Positions 52,742 through 61,702 of a DNA stretch of 64,000 nucleotides are shown piece after piece. The notes below the pieces were generated by a model that was not told the DNA's origin, ran no database searches, and was given only the letters and a program-made list of their open reading frames with translations. Position 1 is the first letter of the stretch. Every line of letters begins with the position of its first letter. Both the position numbers and the translations under genes were made by a program. This stretch comes from Phycicoccus avicenniae (GTDB lineage Bacteria > Actinomycetota > Actinomycetes > Actinomycetales > Dermatophilaceae), in the NCBI RefSeq assembly GCF_018139485.1, contig NZ_JAGSNF010000020.1, forward strand, positions 62,001 through 126,000, written 5' to 3'.

Positions 52742-55700
52742 ATGTCGACCCCGTCCGCCCCGAGCCCCAGCCCGACGCCCCGCGCGAAGGGCGGCGACCA
52801 GTTCGTCCACCTGCACGTGCACACCGAGTACTCGATGCTCGACGGTGCGGCCCGGATCGGCGACCTCTTCGAACGGGCCGCCGAGATGGGGATGCCCGCC
52901 CTCGCGACGACCGACCACGGCTACGTCTTCGGGGCCTACGAGTTCTGGAAGAAGGCGCAGGGCACCGGGGTCAAGCCGATCATCGGGGTCGAGGCGTACG
53001 TGACGCCCGGCACGCACCGCTCCGACAAGACCCGCGTCAAGTGGGGCGACGAGCGCACCCGCCCGGGGGACGACGTCTCCGGCTCCGGTGCCTACACCCA
53101 CATGACGCTGCTCGCCAAGGACAACGACGGGCTGCGCAACCTCTTCCGGCTCGACAGCCAGGCATCCCTCGACCAGGTGTACGCGAAGTGGCCGCGCATC
53201 GACCGCGAGCTGCTCGACCGCTACGGCTCCGGGCTCGTCGCGACGACCGGCTGCCCGTCCGGCGAGATCCAGACCCGCATCAGGCTCGGCCAGTACGACG
53301 CCGCGAAGCAGGCGGCCTCGGACTTCCGCGACATCTTCGGCAAGGAGAACTACTTCTGCGAGCTCATGGACCACGGCCTCGACATCGAGCGCCGCGTCCA
53401 GCAGGACCTCCTGCGCATCGCCCGCGAGCTCGACCTGCCGCTCGTCGCGACGAACGACCTGCACTACACCAGCCCCGAGGACGCCAAGGCCCACGGCGCC
53501 CTCCTGTGCGTGCAGTCCGGCTCGACGATGATGGACCCGAACCGGTTCAAGTTCGACGCCGACTCCTTCTACCTCAAGTCGGCCGAGGAGATGCGGCACA
53601 CCTGGCGCGAGCTGCCGGAGGCGTGCGACAACACCCTCCTCATCGCGGACATGTGCGACATCTCCTTCACCGAGGGCGAGGGGCGCTACATGCCCCGCTT
53701 CCCGTGCCCGCCCGGGGAGAACGAGGAGAGCTGGTTCGTCAAGGAGGTCGAGTCCGGCCTGCGCGAGCGCTTCCCCGAGGGCGTCCCGGACTACGCCCGC
53801 CGGCAGGCCGAGTACGAGACCGACGTCATCACGACCAAGGGGTACTGCTTCACCCCCGAGACCCCGGTGCTCATGGGCGACGGGTCGTGGCGGCCGATCG
53901 AGGAGGTCCAGGTCGGGGACGCCGTGACGTCGGTGGACACCCGGACCTTCCGGGGTCGCGGTGCGACCGTCGAGCGGGTCCTCACGCGTGAGGTCCGGGA
54001 GGACCTGCACGTCATCCGTCCGCACGGCCAGGTCTTCCCCATCAAGGCCACGGCAGAGCATCCGTTCCTCGTCGCCCACCGGGGCTGGGTCGAGGCCGGG
54101 GACGTCCGGCCCGGCGACGAGCTGCTCCTCCCGCAGCCCGAGATCGCCCCCTACCAGGACCTCGACCTCGGGTCCCTCATGGCGGACAACGGCTGGACCG
54201 TGCGCCGCTCGGACGACGGACGTCTCACGCGGCTGGGTGCCGGTCGCCGCCGCGCGCCCCGCCCGAACGTCGGCAGCATGCCGGAGAAGGTCGAGTGGTC
54301 CGAGGACCTCATGTGGCTTCTCGGCCTCTGGGTCGCCGAGGGACACCTGTACGACCCCGACGGCGACGTGAACCCGGGGCAGGTCGGCTGGACGCTGCAC
54401 CGCGACGAGCCCGCGGTCACACGTCTCCAGGAGGTGACGGAGCGCCTCGGACTCGGTTCCCCGCGGGTGTACTCCAAGGCGTCCGCCTGCGCACCCGAGC
54501 ACGCCGGTGTCACGGTGATGCTCACCAACCATCCGCTCGCGCTCCTCCTGCGGGAGCTGTTCGGCACGGGGGTTCGTGGTAAGTCCGTCCCCGAGTGGGT
54601 GCTGTCGGTCCCCGACGCCGGTCTGCGGGCGTTCGTCGCCGGGTGGCACGAGGGCGACGGCCACGTCGACGTCCGGGGAAAGTGGATGGTCACGACGGTC
54701 AACGACGTGCTGGCCAGGCAGCTGCGGACGATCCTCCTGAGACTCGGTCAGTGGGCGACCGTGACGGGCAGTCCCAGCCAGCGGTCCTACAAGGTCCTGT
54801 GGGTCCCGGGCGGTCGCAAGCAGCCGTACAACGCCCGGTACATCGACGGTCGGTGGTGGGTTCGGGTCCGCGCGGTGGACCGCGAGGAGTACGAGGGGAC
54901 CGTCTACAACCTCACGGTGACCGGCGACCACACCTATGTGGCCGAGGGGGTCGCGGTCCACAACTGCGGCTACTTCCTCGTCGTCGCCGACTTCATCACG
55001 TGGGCCAAGGACAACGGCATCCGCGTCGGGCCCGGGCGTGGCTCCGGTGCGGGCTCGATGTGCGCCTACGCGATGAAGATCACCGACCTCGACCCGGTGC
55101 CGCACGGCCTCATCTTCGAGCGGTTCCTCAACCCCGAGCGCCAGTCGATGCCCGACTTCGACGTCGACTTCGACGAGCGTCGCCGCGGTGAGGTCATCAA
55201 GTACGTCACCGAGAAGTACGGTGACGAGCGGGTCGCGCAGATCGTCACGTACGGCACGATCAAGGCCAAGCAGGCGGTCAAGGACTCCTCCCGGGTCATG
55301 GGCCACCCGTTCTCGGTCGGAGAGCAGCTGACGAAGGCGATGCCCGCGGACGTCATGGGCAAGGGCGTGCCGCTCTCGGGCATCTACGACCCCGAGCACG
55401 CCCGCTACGGCGAGGGCAAGGAGTTCCGCGACCTCGTCGCGACCGAGCCGTACCTCCAGGAGATCGTCGAGACGGCCAAGGGTCTCGAGGGCCTCAAGCG
55501 CCAGTGGGGCGTGCACGCCGCCGGCGTCATCATGTCGAGCGAGCCGCTCATCGACGTCATCCCGATCATGCGCCGCCTCCAGGACGGCCAGGTCATCACG
55601 CAGTTCGACTACCCGAGCTGCGAGAACCTCGGCCTGGTCAAGATGGACTTCCTCGGCCTGCGCAACCTCACGATCCTCGACGACGCCATCGAGAACGTGA

Positions 55701-57520
55701 AGGCAAACCGCGGCGAGGACATCGACCTCGACGCCCTGACGAAGACCCTCGACGACGAGCCGACCTACGAGCTGCTCCAGCGCGGCGACACCCTCGGGGT
55801 CTTCCAGCTCGACGGCGGCGGCATGCGCACCCTGCTCAAGCTCATGCAGCCGGACAACTTCGAGGACATCTCCGCCGCCCTCGCGCTCTACCGTCCGGGC
55901 CCGATGGGCGTCAACGCCCACACGAACTTCGCGCTGCGCAAGAACGGCAAGCAGGCGCTCATCCCGCTCGACCCCCAGCTCGAGGGCAAGCTCCAGCCCG
56001 AGATGGTCCAGGCCCTCGAGCCGATCCTCGGCACGACCTACGGCCTGGTCATCTACCAGGAGCAGGTCATGGAGATCGCCCAGAAGCTCGCCGGGTACAC
56101 CCTCGGCAACGCCGACCTCCTCCGACGCGCGATGGGCAAGAAGAAGAAGGAGGTCCTCGACAAGGAGTACGAGCCCTTCTCCGCCGGCATGAAGGCCCAG
56201 GGCTTCAACGAGGCCTCCGTCGCCGCGCTGTGGGGGGTCCTCGTCCCGTTCTCGGACTACGCGTTCAACAAGGCGCACACCGCCGCGTACGGGCTCGTGT
56301 CGTACTGGACGGCCTACCTCAAGGCCAACTACCCGGCCGAGTACATGGCGGCGCTGCTCACGAGCGTCGGCGACGACAAGGACAAGTCGGCCCTCTACCT
56401 CGGCGAGTGCCGGCGGATGGGCATCAAGGTCCTCCCGCCGGACGTCAACGACTCCGTCGGCCAGTTCGCCGCCGTGGGCACCGACATCCGGTTCGGCCTC
56501 AACGCCATCCGCAACGTCGGGCAGAACGTCGTCGAGGAGATCAAGAAGGCCCGCACGACCAAGGGGCGCTTCGAGTCCTTCGAGGACTTCGTCTCCAAGG
56601 TCCCGCTCGTGCCGCACGGCAGCAGCGAGGAGGAGCGCAAGCGCTCGACGTCGCTCAACAAGCGCGCCATCGACTCCCTCGTCAAGGGCGGCGCCTTCGA
56701 CGGCCTGTCCGAGCCGCGGCTCGGCCTGACCCGCGTGTACGAGCAGTACGTCGACGAGTACGCCAACCTCCAGAAGCAGCAGGTCATCGGCCAGGACAGC
56801 CTCTTCGACGCGCTGATGGGCGGCGCCGAGGACGAGATGCAGAAGGCCGTCATGGGCCTGCCGCCGGTGCCGCAGGTCGAGTGGGACAAGAGCGTCAAGC
56901 TCAAGGAGGAGCGCGACATGCTCGGGCTCTACGTGTCCGACCACCCCCTGTTCGGGGTCGAGCACGTCCTGCAGTCCGCGGCCGACACCCAGATCGCGAC
57001 GCTCACTGCCGACGAGGGCGGTCGCCCGGAGGGCGCGACGGTGACGATCGCCGGTCTCATCACGAGCCTGGCGATCAAGCGGACGAAGAAGGGCGACCTC
57101 TGGGCCATCGCGACCGTCGAGGACCTCGCGGGGTCCATCGAGTGCCTCTTCTTCCCCAGCGCCTACATGACCGTCGCCGGGATGCTCCAGCAGGACCAGA
57201 TCGCCGTCGTCCGCGGCCGGGTCAACCGGCGCGACGACACGGTCTCGATCTACGCCCAGGACCTCACCCTCCCGGACGTCACCGAGGGCCCGCGAGGACC
57301 CGTGGTCGTGACGATGGAGACCGCCCGGGCGACGAACGAGCGGATCGAGGAGCTCAAGGGCGTCCTGACCAACCACCCCGGCTCGATCGACGTCCACCTG
57401 CGGCTCACCAAGCCCGGCCGCTCGGTCGAGATCAAGCTCGACCACGCCTTCCGGGTCGCCGCCACCGAGGCGCTCTACGGCGACCTCAAGGTGCTCCTCG
57501 GTCCCCGCTGCCTCTCCTGA
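52742..57520 (+). CDS. dnaE: DNA polymerase III alpha subunit with an in-frame intein
   Basis: Replicative polymerase subunit (C family). The precursor is 1592 residues; removing the 373-residue intein leaves 1219, the usual size for actinobacterial DnaE. Visible: the PHP domain (FVHLHVHTEYSMLDGAARI, ATTDHGYVFGAYEFW), the conserved Gly-Tyr-Phe-Leu block at the start of the polymerase domain (split by the intein), GPGRGSGAGSMCAYAM, the catalytic SMPDFDVDFDERRRGEVI, FLGLRNLTILDDAI, PLSDYAFNKAHTAAYG-like FSDYAFNKAHTAAYGLVSYWTAYLK, and a C-terminal OB domain (TVTIAGLITSLAIKRTKKGDLWAIATVEDLAGSIE). No promoter other than the TAGGAT box is needed. Confidence 0.96.
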   Translation: MSTPSAPSPSPTPRAKGGDQFVHLHVHTEYSMLDGAARIGDLFERAAEMGMPALATTDHGYVFGAYEFWKKAQGTGVKPIIGVEAYVTPGTHRSDKTRVKWGDERTRPGDDVSGSGAYTHMTLLAKDNDGLRNLFRLDSQASLDQVYAKWPRIDRELLDRYGSGLVATTGCPSGEIQTRIRLGQYDAAKQAASDFRDIFGKENYFCELMDHGLDIERRVQQDLLRIARELDLPLVATNDLHYTSPEDAKAHGALLCVQSGSTMMDPNRFKFDADSFYLKSAEEMRHTWRELPEACDNTLLIADMCDISFTEGEGRYMPRFPCPPGENEESWFVKEVESGLRERFPEGVPDYARRQAEYETDVITTKGYCFTPETPVLMGDGSWRPIEEVQVGDAVTSVDTRTFRGRGATVERVLTREVREDLHVIRPHGQVFPIKATAEHPFLVAHRGWVEAGDVRPGDELLLPQPEIAPYQDLDLGSLMADNGWTVRRSDDGRLTRLGAGRRRAPRPNVGSMPEKVEWSEDLMWLLGLWVAEGHLYDPDGDVNPGQVGWTLHRDEPAVTRLQEVTERLGLGSPRVYSKASACAPEHAGVTVMLTNHPLALLLRELFGTGVRGKSVPEWVLSVPDAGLRAFVAGWHEGDGHVDVRGKWMVTTVNDVLARQLRTILLRLGQWATVTGSPSQRSYKVLWVPGGRKQPYNARYIDGRWWVRVRAVDREEYEGTVYNLTVTGDHTYVAEGVAVHNCGYFLVVADFITWAKDNGIRVGPGRGSGAGSMCAYAMKITDLDPVPHGLIFERFLNPERQSMPDFDVDFDERRRGEVIKYVTEKYGDERVAQIVTYGTIKAKQAVKDSSRVMGHPFSVGEQLTKAMPADVMGKGVPLSGIYDPEHARYGEGKEFRDLVATEPYLQEIVETAKGLEGLKRQWGVHAAGVIMSSEPLIDVIPIMRRLQDGQVITQFDYPSCENLGLVKMDFLGLRNLTILDDAIENVKANRGEDIDLDALTKTLDDEPTYELLQRGDTLGVFQLDGGGMRTLLKLMQPDNFEDISAALALYRPGPMGVNAHTNFALRKNGKQALIPLDPQLEGKLQPEMVQALEPILGTTYGLVIYQEQVMEIAQKLAGYTLGNADLLRRAMGKKKKEVLDKEYEPFSAGMKAQGFNEASVAALWGVLVPFSDYAFNKAHTAAYGLVSYWTAYLKANYPAEYMAALLTSVGDDKDKSALYLGECRRMGIKVLPPDVNDSVGQFAAVGTDIRFGLNAIRNVGQNVVEEIKKARTTKGRFESFEDFVSKVPLVPHGSSEEERKRSTSLNKRAIDSLVKGGAFDGLSEPRLGLTRVYEQYVDEYANLQKQQVIGQDSLFDALMGGAEDEMQKAVMGLPPVPQVEWDKSVKLKEERDMLGLYVSDHPLFGVEHVLQSAADTQIATLTADEGGRPEGATVTIAGLITSLAIKRTKKGDLWAIATVEDLAGSIECLFFPSAYMTVAGMLQQDQIAVVRGRVNRRDDTVSIYAQDLTLPDVTEGPRGPVVVTMETARATNERIEELKGVLTNHPGSIDVHLRLTKPGRSVEIKLDHAFRVAATEALYGDLKVLLGPRCLS
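53846..54964 (+). mobile_element. DnaE intein with LAGLIDADG homing endonuclease domain
   Basis: 373 residues, precursor residues 369-741, between KGY and CGYFLVVADF. All splicing elements are in place: Cys1 (CFTPETPVLMGDGSW, block A), block B with TAEH (KATAEHPFLV), block F (YNLTVTGDHTYVAEG), block G with the penultimate His and terminal Asn (VAVHN), and Cys+1. The central part has two LAGLIDADG-like motifs, LLGLWVAEGH and FVAGWHEGDGHV, each with its acidic residue, so the endonuclease may be active. Its codons use more T and A at third positions than the surrounding polymerase. Confidence 0.93.
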
Positions 57521-57629
57521 CGCTCCGGCCCCGGGGGTCGGGGGACGGCGCGCGTGTCGCCCCGGTGACGACCGGGTGACGAGAGGAACTCGTGGGGTGT
57601 GGTCCCTGGTCGTGAGCCGCTTCATTGCA

Positions 57630-57668
57630 TAGGGTCATGCTGCGCGAGCCGCCCGGACAGGGGGCGGC
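57630..57668 (+). promoter_or_regulatory. Promoter -10 and leader hairpin of the 5'-nucleotidase gene
   Basis: TAGGGT at 57630-57635 is a good -10; the predicted leader then holds GCCGCCC (57648-57654)/GGGCGGC (57662-57668), a 7-bp stem. AAGGAG (57679-57684) precedes the ATG by a long 13 bases. Confidence 0.4.
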
Positions 57669-57697
57669 CCGTGGACCCAAGGAGAGACACACCCATC

Positions 57698-59443
57698 ATG
57701 AGATCGACTCGTCGACGCATGCTCCGCGCCGGAATCGCGGCCTCTGCCCTCGCAGCGCTCGTGGCCGGTACCCCGGCCGTGGCGAAGGACCGCCCCACCC
57801 CCCAGGGCAAGGGCACCGGTCCGCAGCAGAGCGTGCAGATCCTCTCGTTCAACGACTACCACGGCCACATCGAGGCCACCGACCCGCCGCTGGACGAGGA
57901 GCTGGACCCGAGCCAGACCCCCGCCGGTGGCGCCGAGCACCTGGCCAGCGCCCTCGACGCGCTGCGGGCGCAGGCTCCGAAGGGCCGCTCGCTCACGGTC
58001 GCCGCGGGTGACCTCATCGGTGGCTCGACCTTCCTCTCCGGTCTCTTCCACGACGAGCCGGCTGTCGAGACGCTCAACGCGATGGGCCTGGACGTCAGCA
58101 GCGTCGGCAACCACGAGTTCGACGAGGGCACCGAGGAGCTCCTGCGCATGCAGGAGGGCGGCTGCCACCCCGAGGACGGCTGCTACTTCGAGAACGACCC
58201 GTACGGCGGGGCCGACTTCCAGTGGCTCGCCGCGAACGTCGTGAAGAAGGACGACGGCGAGACCCTCCTGCCGGGCACCTCGGTGAAGAAGGTCGCCGGC
58301 ATGAAGATCGGCTTCATCGGGATGACCCTCGAGGACACCCCGACCCTCGTCAACCCGGCCGGGGTCGCCTCGGTCGACTTCCTCGACGAGGTCGAGACGG
58401 CGAACGCACAGGCCGCGGCGCTGACGAAGCAGGGCGTCGAGGCCATCGTCGTCCTCCTCCACGAGGGCGGCTACCAGAGCGGGACGTACGACGAGTGCGT
58501 CGGCATCTCCGACCCGATCAAGACGATCGCCGACACGATGACCGCCGAGGTCGACGCCATCGTCACCGGTCACACCCACCAGCCGTATGTCTGCGACATC
58601 CCGGACCCGGCGGGAAACCCCCGCCTCGTCACGAGCGCCGCGTCCTACGGCCAGGTCGTCACCGAGACCACCCTCGTCATCGACCGCCGCACCAAGGACG
58701 TCGTCCGCGGCGCCTCGAGCGCCCAGAACCACCTCGTCGACCGCGCGGCCTTCCCGGCCGACGCGGAGCAGACGGCGATCATCGAGAAGTGGGACGCGCT
58801 CGCCGGCCCGCTCGCCGCGCAGGTCGTCGGCACGCACACCGAGCCGATCCTCGGTGACTCCAGCGGCAACCGCGGCATCGAGACGCCGATGGCCGACCTC
58901 GTCGCCGACGCGATCCTCTTCGGCACCGAGGCGCCGGGGGACGGCGGGGCGCAGATCTCGCTCATGAACGTCGGTGGCGTCCGCGAGGACCTCCCGCTCG
59001 AGCCGAAGTACGAGGAGGCGAGCGGCGAGATCACCTACGCCGAGGCCTACGACATCGCGCCGTTCGGCAACCTGCTCGTCTCGATGGACCTCACCGGGGC
59101 CCAGGTCAAGGCGGTCCTCGAGCAGCAGTTCGTGCCGTCCCGTAGCCGGCAGTACCTCGCGCTCGGGGTGTCCGAGGGCTTCTCGTACACCTGGGACGAC
59201 AGTCGTCCCGAGGGCGACAAGGTCGTGGCCGACTCGATGACCCTCGACGGCCAGCCGATGAGCCTCGACGCGACCTACCGCGTGTCGACGCTCAACTTCC
59301 TCGCCGAGGGCGGGGACAGCTTCACCGCGTTCACCGAGGGAACGAACCTCCTCGGCGGGCCGGAGGACCTGGCGAACCTCGTCGACTTCTTCGAGGCGAA
59401 CCCGGGCCTGACGGCTCCGGAGGACCGGGTCGCCGGGCTCTGA
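57698..59443 (+). CDS. Secreted bifunctional metallophosphatase/5'-nucleotidase
   Basis: 581-residue exported phosphohydrolase (UshA type) that releases nucleosides and phosphate from nucleotides. The signal peptide is residues 1-28 (AGIAASALAALVAGTPAVAKD); its STRRRMLRAG start could suit the Tat as well as the Sec route. Dinuclear-metal motifs: ILSFNDYHGHIE, AAGDLIGGSTFL, SVGNHEFDEGTEELL, VLLHEGG, VTGHTHQPYVCD; the C-terminal substrate domain has the MNVGGVREDL and YAEAYDIAPFGNLLVSMDLTGAQVK segments. Two Cys pairs (GGCHPEDGCY) may form disulfides. There is no LPXTG or other wall anchor. A strong hairpin follows. Confidence 0.93.
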   Translation: MRSTRRRMLRAGIAASALAALVAGTPAVAKDRPTPQGKGTGPQQSVQILSFNDYHGHIEATDPPLDEELDPSQTPAGGAEHLASALDALRAQAPKGRSLTVAAGDLIGGSTFLSGLFHDEPAVETLNAMGLDVSSVGNHEFDEGTEELLRMQEGGCHPEDGCYFENDPYGGADFQWLAANVVKKDDGETLLPGTSVKKVAGMKIGFIGMTLEDTPTLVNPAGVASVDFLDEVETANAQAAALTKQGVEAIVVLLHEGGYQSGTYDECVGISDPIKTIADTMTAEVDAIVTGHTHQPYVCDIPDPAGNPRLVTSAASYGQVVTETTLVIDRRTKDVVRGASSAQNHLVDRAAFPADAEQTAIIEKWDALAGPLAAQVVGTHTEPILGDSSGNRGIETPMADLVADAILFGTEAPGDGGAQISLMNVGGVREDLPLEPKYEEASGEITYAEAYDIAPFGNLLVSMDLTGAQVKAVLEQQFVPSRSRQYLALGVSEGFSYTWDDSRPEGDKVVADSMTLDGQPMSLDATYRVSTLNFLAEGGDSFTAFTEGTNLLGGPEDLANLVDFFEANPGLTAPEDRVAGL

Positions 59444-59459
59444 GCACCGACGTCCCGTC

Positions 59460-59494
59460 CGAGGGCCGCATCCCCGCCCGGGGTGCGGCCCTCG
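59460..59494 (+). terminator. Terminator hairpin after the 5'-nucleotidase gene
   Basis: CGAGGGCCGCA (59460-59470) pairs perfectly with TGCGGCCCTCG (59484-59494), and CCCC/GGGG extends the stem inward to a four-base loop with one bulged T. Confidence 0.8.
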
Positions 59495-59512
59495 GCCGTG
59501 CCGGGGCCCGCA

Positions 59513-59518
59513 TAGGGT
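59513..59518 (+). promoter_or_regulatory. -10 box abutting the S9 peptidase start (leaderless)
   Basis: TAGGGT ends six bases before the ATG at 59525; no Shine-Dalgarno is present. Confidence 0.5.
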
Positions 59519-59524
59519 GACGGG

Positions 59525-61669
59525 ATGCCGGACTTCCCGAGCCCGCCGATCGCCCCGACCCGCCCGCACACCCGCGAGCACCACGGCGAGTCCGTCGAGG
59601 ACCCGTACTGGTGGATGCGCGACCTCGAGGACCCGCAGCTGCGGGACCACCTCGAGGCCGAGAACGCCTACGCGGAGGAGATGACGGCCCACCTCGCCCC
59701 GCTCCGCGAGACGCTCTACGACGAGATCCGCAGCCGGGTCAAGGAGGACGACCTGTCCGTGCCCGTCGCCAGCGGGCCGTGGTGGTACCTCGCCCGGACC
59801 GCCGAGGGCAAGCAGTACTCGGTCCAGGTCCGGGTGCCGCGCCGCGAGGGGGAGGGCCGTCCGGACCCGGAGGCGGGGGTCCTGCCGGGCGAGGAGGTCG
59901 TCCTCGACGGCAACCTCGAGGCCGGGGACTCGGAGTTCTTCTCCCTCGGCGCGCTCACCGTGAGCCCGGACCACCGGCTGCTCGCGTTCGCCACCGACAC
60001 CGCGGGGGACGAGCGGTTCGACCTCGTCGTCCGCGAGGTGACGACCGGACGGGTGCTCGACACCTCGGTCCGGGGTATCGGGTACGGCGTCGAGTTCAGC
60101 GCCGACGGCGACTACGTCTTCTACACCCGCGTCGACGACGCCTGGCGTCCCCACCAGCTGTGGCGGCACCGCGTCGGTGATGACCCGGCGCAGGACGTGC
60201 TCGTGCACCAGGAGGACGACGAGCGCTTCTGGATGGGGGTGAGCGGCAGCCGCGACGAACGGTGGCTCCTGCTCGGGCTGGGGTCGAAGACGACGAGCGA
60301 GGTGTGGATGCTCGACGCGGCCGACCCGGAGGGGGAGTGGCGCGTCGTCGCTCCCCGGCGCGACGGCGTCGAGTACGACGTCGAGCCCGCGTCCGACCGG
60401 CTCCTGGTGGTGCACAACGCGGACAGCCCGGACTTCGACCTCGCGTGGGCCCCGCTCGACGCGACGAGCCACGAGCAGTGGCTGCCCCTACTCGACTCGG
60501 GAGAGGGCGAGCGCTTCGCCGGCGTCGACGCGTTCGACGGCGCGAGCGTCCTGTCGCTGCGCACCGGCGGGCAGCCGGCCGTTCGGGTCCTGCCGCGGGA
60601 CGTCACGTCGGTGTCCGGGCACGGCACGCCGTGGGACGTCGACGTCGACGAGCCGGTCCGCACCGTCGGGCTCGGCGACAACCCCGAGCCCGGGCAGTCG
60701 GCGATCCAGGTGGTCACCGAGTCCTGGACGACGCCGCGCACCGTGCTCGACGTCGACCTCGCGACCGGCGCCCGCACGGTCCTGAAGCGCCAGCCGGTCC
60801 TCGGCGACTTCGACGCCTCCGACTACCTCGAGCACCGGGAGTGGGTCCGGGCGCAGGACGGCACCGAGGTCCCGGTGTCCGTCGTCCGCCGGCGAGGCGT
60901 CGAGCCGGACGGCACGAACCCGGGCCTGCTGTCGGCCTACGGGGCCTACGAGATCTCCTCCGACCCGTACTTCTCCGTCGCCCGGCTCGGCCTGCTCGAC
61001 CGGGGTGTCGTCGTCGCCGTCGCGCACGTGCGCGGCGGCGGGGAGATGGGCCGGGCCTGGTACGACGGCGGGAAGATGCTCGCGAAGGCGAACAGCTTCA
61101 CCGACACCGTCGACGTCGGGCGGCACCTCGTCGAGCGCGGCTGGGTCGCGCCGGACCGGCTGGGGCTCGAGGGCGGGTCGGCCGGAGGGCTGCTCGTCGG
61201 CGCCGCGGTCAACCTCGCCCCGGACCTCTTCCGCGTCGTCCACGCGGCGGTGCCGTTCGTCGACGCCCTCACGACGATCCTCCAGCCGGAGCTGCCGCTC
61301 ACGGTCGGGGAGTGGGAGGAGTGGGGCAATCCGCTGGAGGACCCGGAGGTCTACGCGGCGATGCGGGCCTACACGCCGTACGAGAACGTCCGGGCGCAGG
61401 CCTACCCCGCGGTCCTGGCGACGAGCAGCCTGCACGACACCCGCGTCTACGTGACCGAGCCGGCGAAGTGGGTCGCCCGGCTGCGCACGACCGTCGTCGA
61501 CGACCCCGCGGAGCGTCCGGTGCTCCTGCGGACGGAGATGTCCGCCGGCCACGGCGGACGCAGCGGTCGCTACGCCGCGTGGGAGCAGGTGGCGTGGGAG
61601 TGGGCCTTCGTCCTCGACCGGCTCGGCGCCACCGAGCGCGTGCGGCCCGAGGGCTCCGTCACCGTCTGA
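59525..61669 (+). CDS. ptrB: S9 family peptidase, oligopeptidase B type
   Basis: 714-residue cytosolic serine oligopeptidase: an N-terminal HHGESVEDPYWWMRD start, a seven-bladed propeller (about residues 75-410) and a C-terminal alpha/beta-hydrolase domain. The triad is Ser552 (GGSAGGLL), Asp638 (SLHDTRVYV) and His676 (SAGHGGRSGR). YGAYEISSDPYFSVARLGLLDRG and AHVRGGGEMGRAWY are typical of oligopeptidase B, which cleaves short peptides after basic residues. The length fits the family. Confidence 0.92.
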   Translation: MPDFPSPPIAPTRPHTREHHGESVEDPYWWMRDLEDPQLRDHLEAENAYAEEMTAHLAPLRETLYDEIRSRVKEDDLSVPVASGPWWYLARTAEGKQYSVQVRVPRREGEGRPDPEAGVLPGEEVVLDGNLEAGDSEFFSLGALTVSPDHRLLAFATDTAGDERFDLVVREVTTGRVLDTSVRGIGYGVEFSADGDYVFYTRVDDAWRPHQLWRHRVGDDPAQDVLVHQEDDERFWMGVSGSRDERWLLLGLGSKTTSEVWMLDAADPEGEWRVVAPRRDGVEYDVEPASDRLLVVHNADSPDFDLAWAPLDATSHEQWLPLLDSGEGERFAGVDAFDGASVLSLRTGGQPAVRVLPRDVTSVSGHGTPWDVDVDEPVRTVGLGDNPEPGQSAIQVVTESWTTPRTVLDVDLATGARTVLKRQPVLGDFDASDYLEHREWVRAQDGTEVPVSVVRRRGVEPDGTNPGLLSAYGAYEISSDPYFSVARLGLLDRGVVVAVAHVRGGGEMGRAWYDGGKMLAKANSFTDTVDVGRHLVERGWVAPDRLGLEGGSAGGLLVGAAVNLAPDLFRVVHAAVPFVDALTTILQPELPLTVGEWEEWGNPLEDPEVYAAMRAYTPYENVRAQAYPAVLATSSLHDTRVYVTEPAKWVARLRTTVVDDPAERPVLLRTEMSAGHGGRSGRYAAWEQVAWEWAFVLDRLGATERVRPEGSVTV

Positions 61670-61690
61670 CGGGCCCGGCGGGACCCCGGC

Positions 61691-61696
61691 TAGGGT
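61691..61696 (+). promoter_or_regulatory. -10 box abutting the mtnA start (leaderless)
   Basis: TAGGGT ends six bases before the ATG at 61703; no Shine-Dalgarno is present. Confidence 0.5.
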
Positions 61697-61702
61697 GCGG
61701 CC

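Noticed and set aside
52727-57625. Long minus-strand open frame across dnaE
   Set aside because: Antisense shadow of dnaE. The composition is unlike a protein, and the plus strand encodes an unmistakable DnaE.
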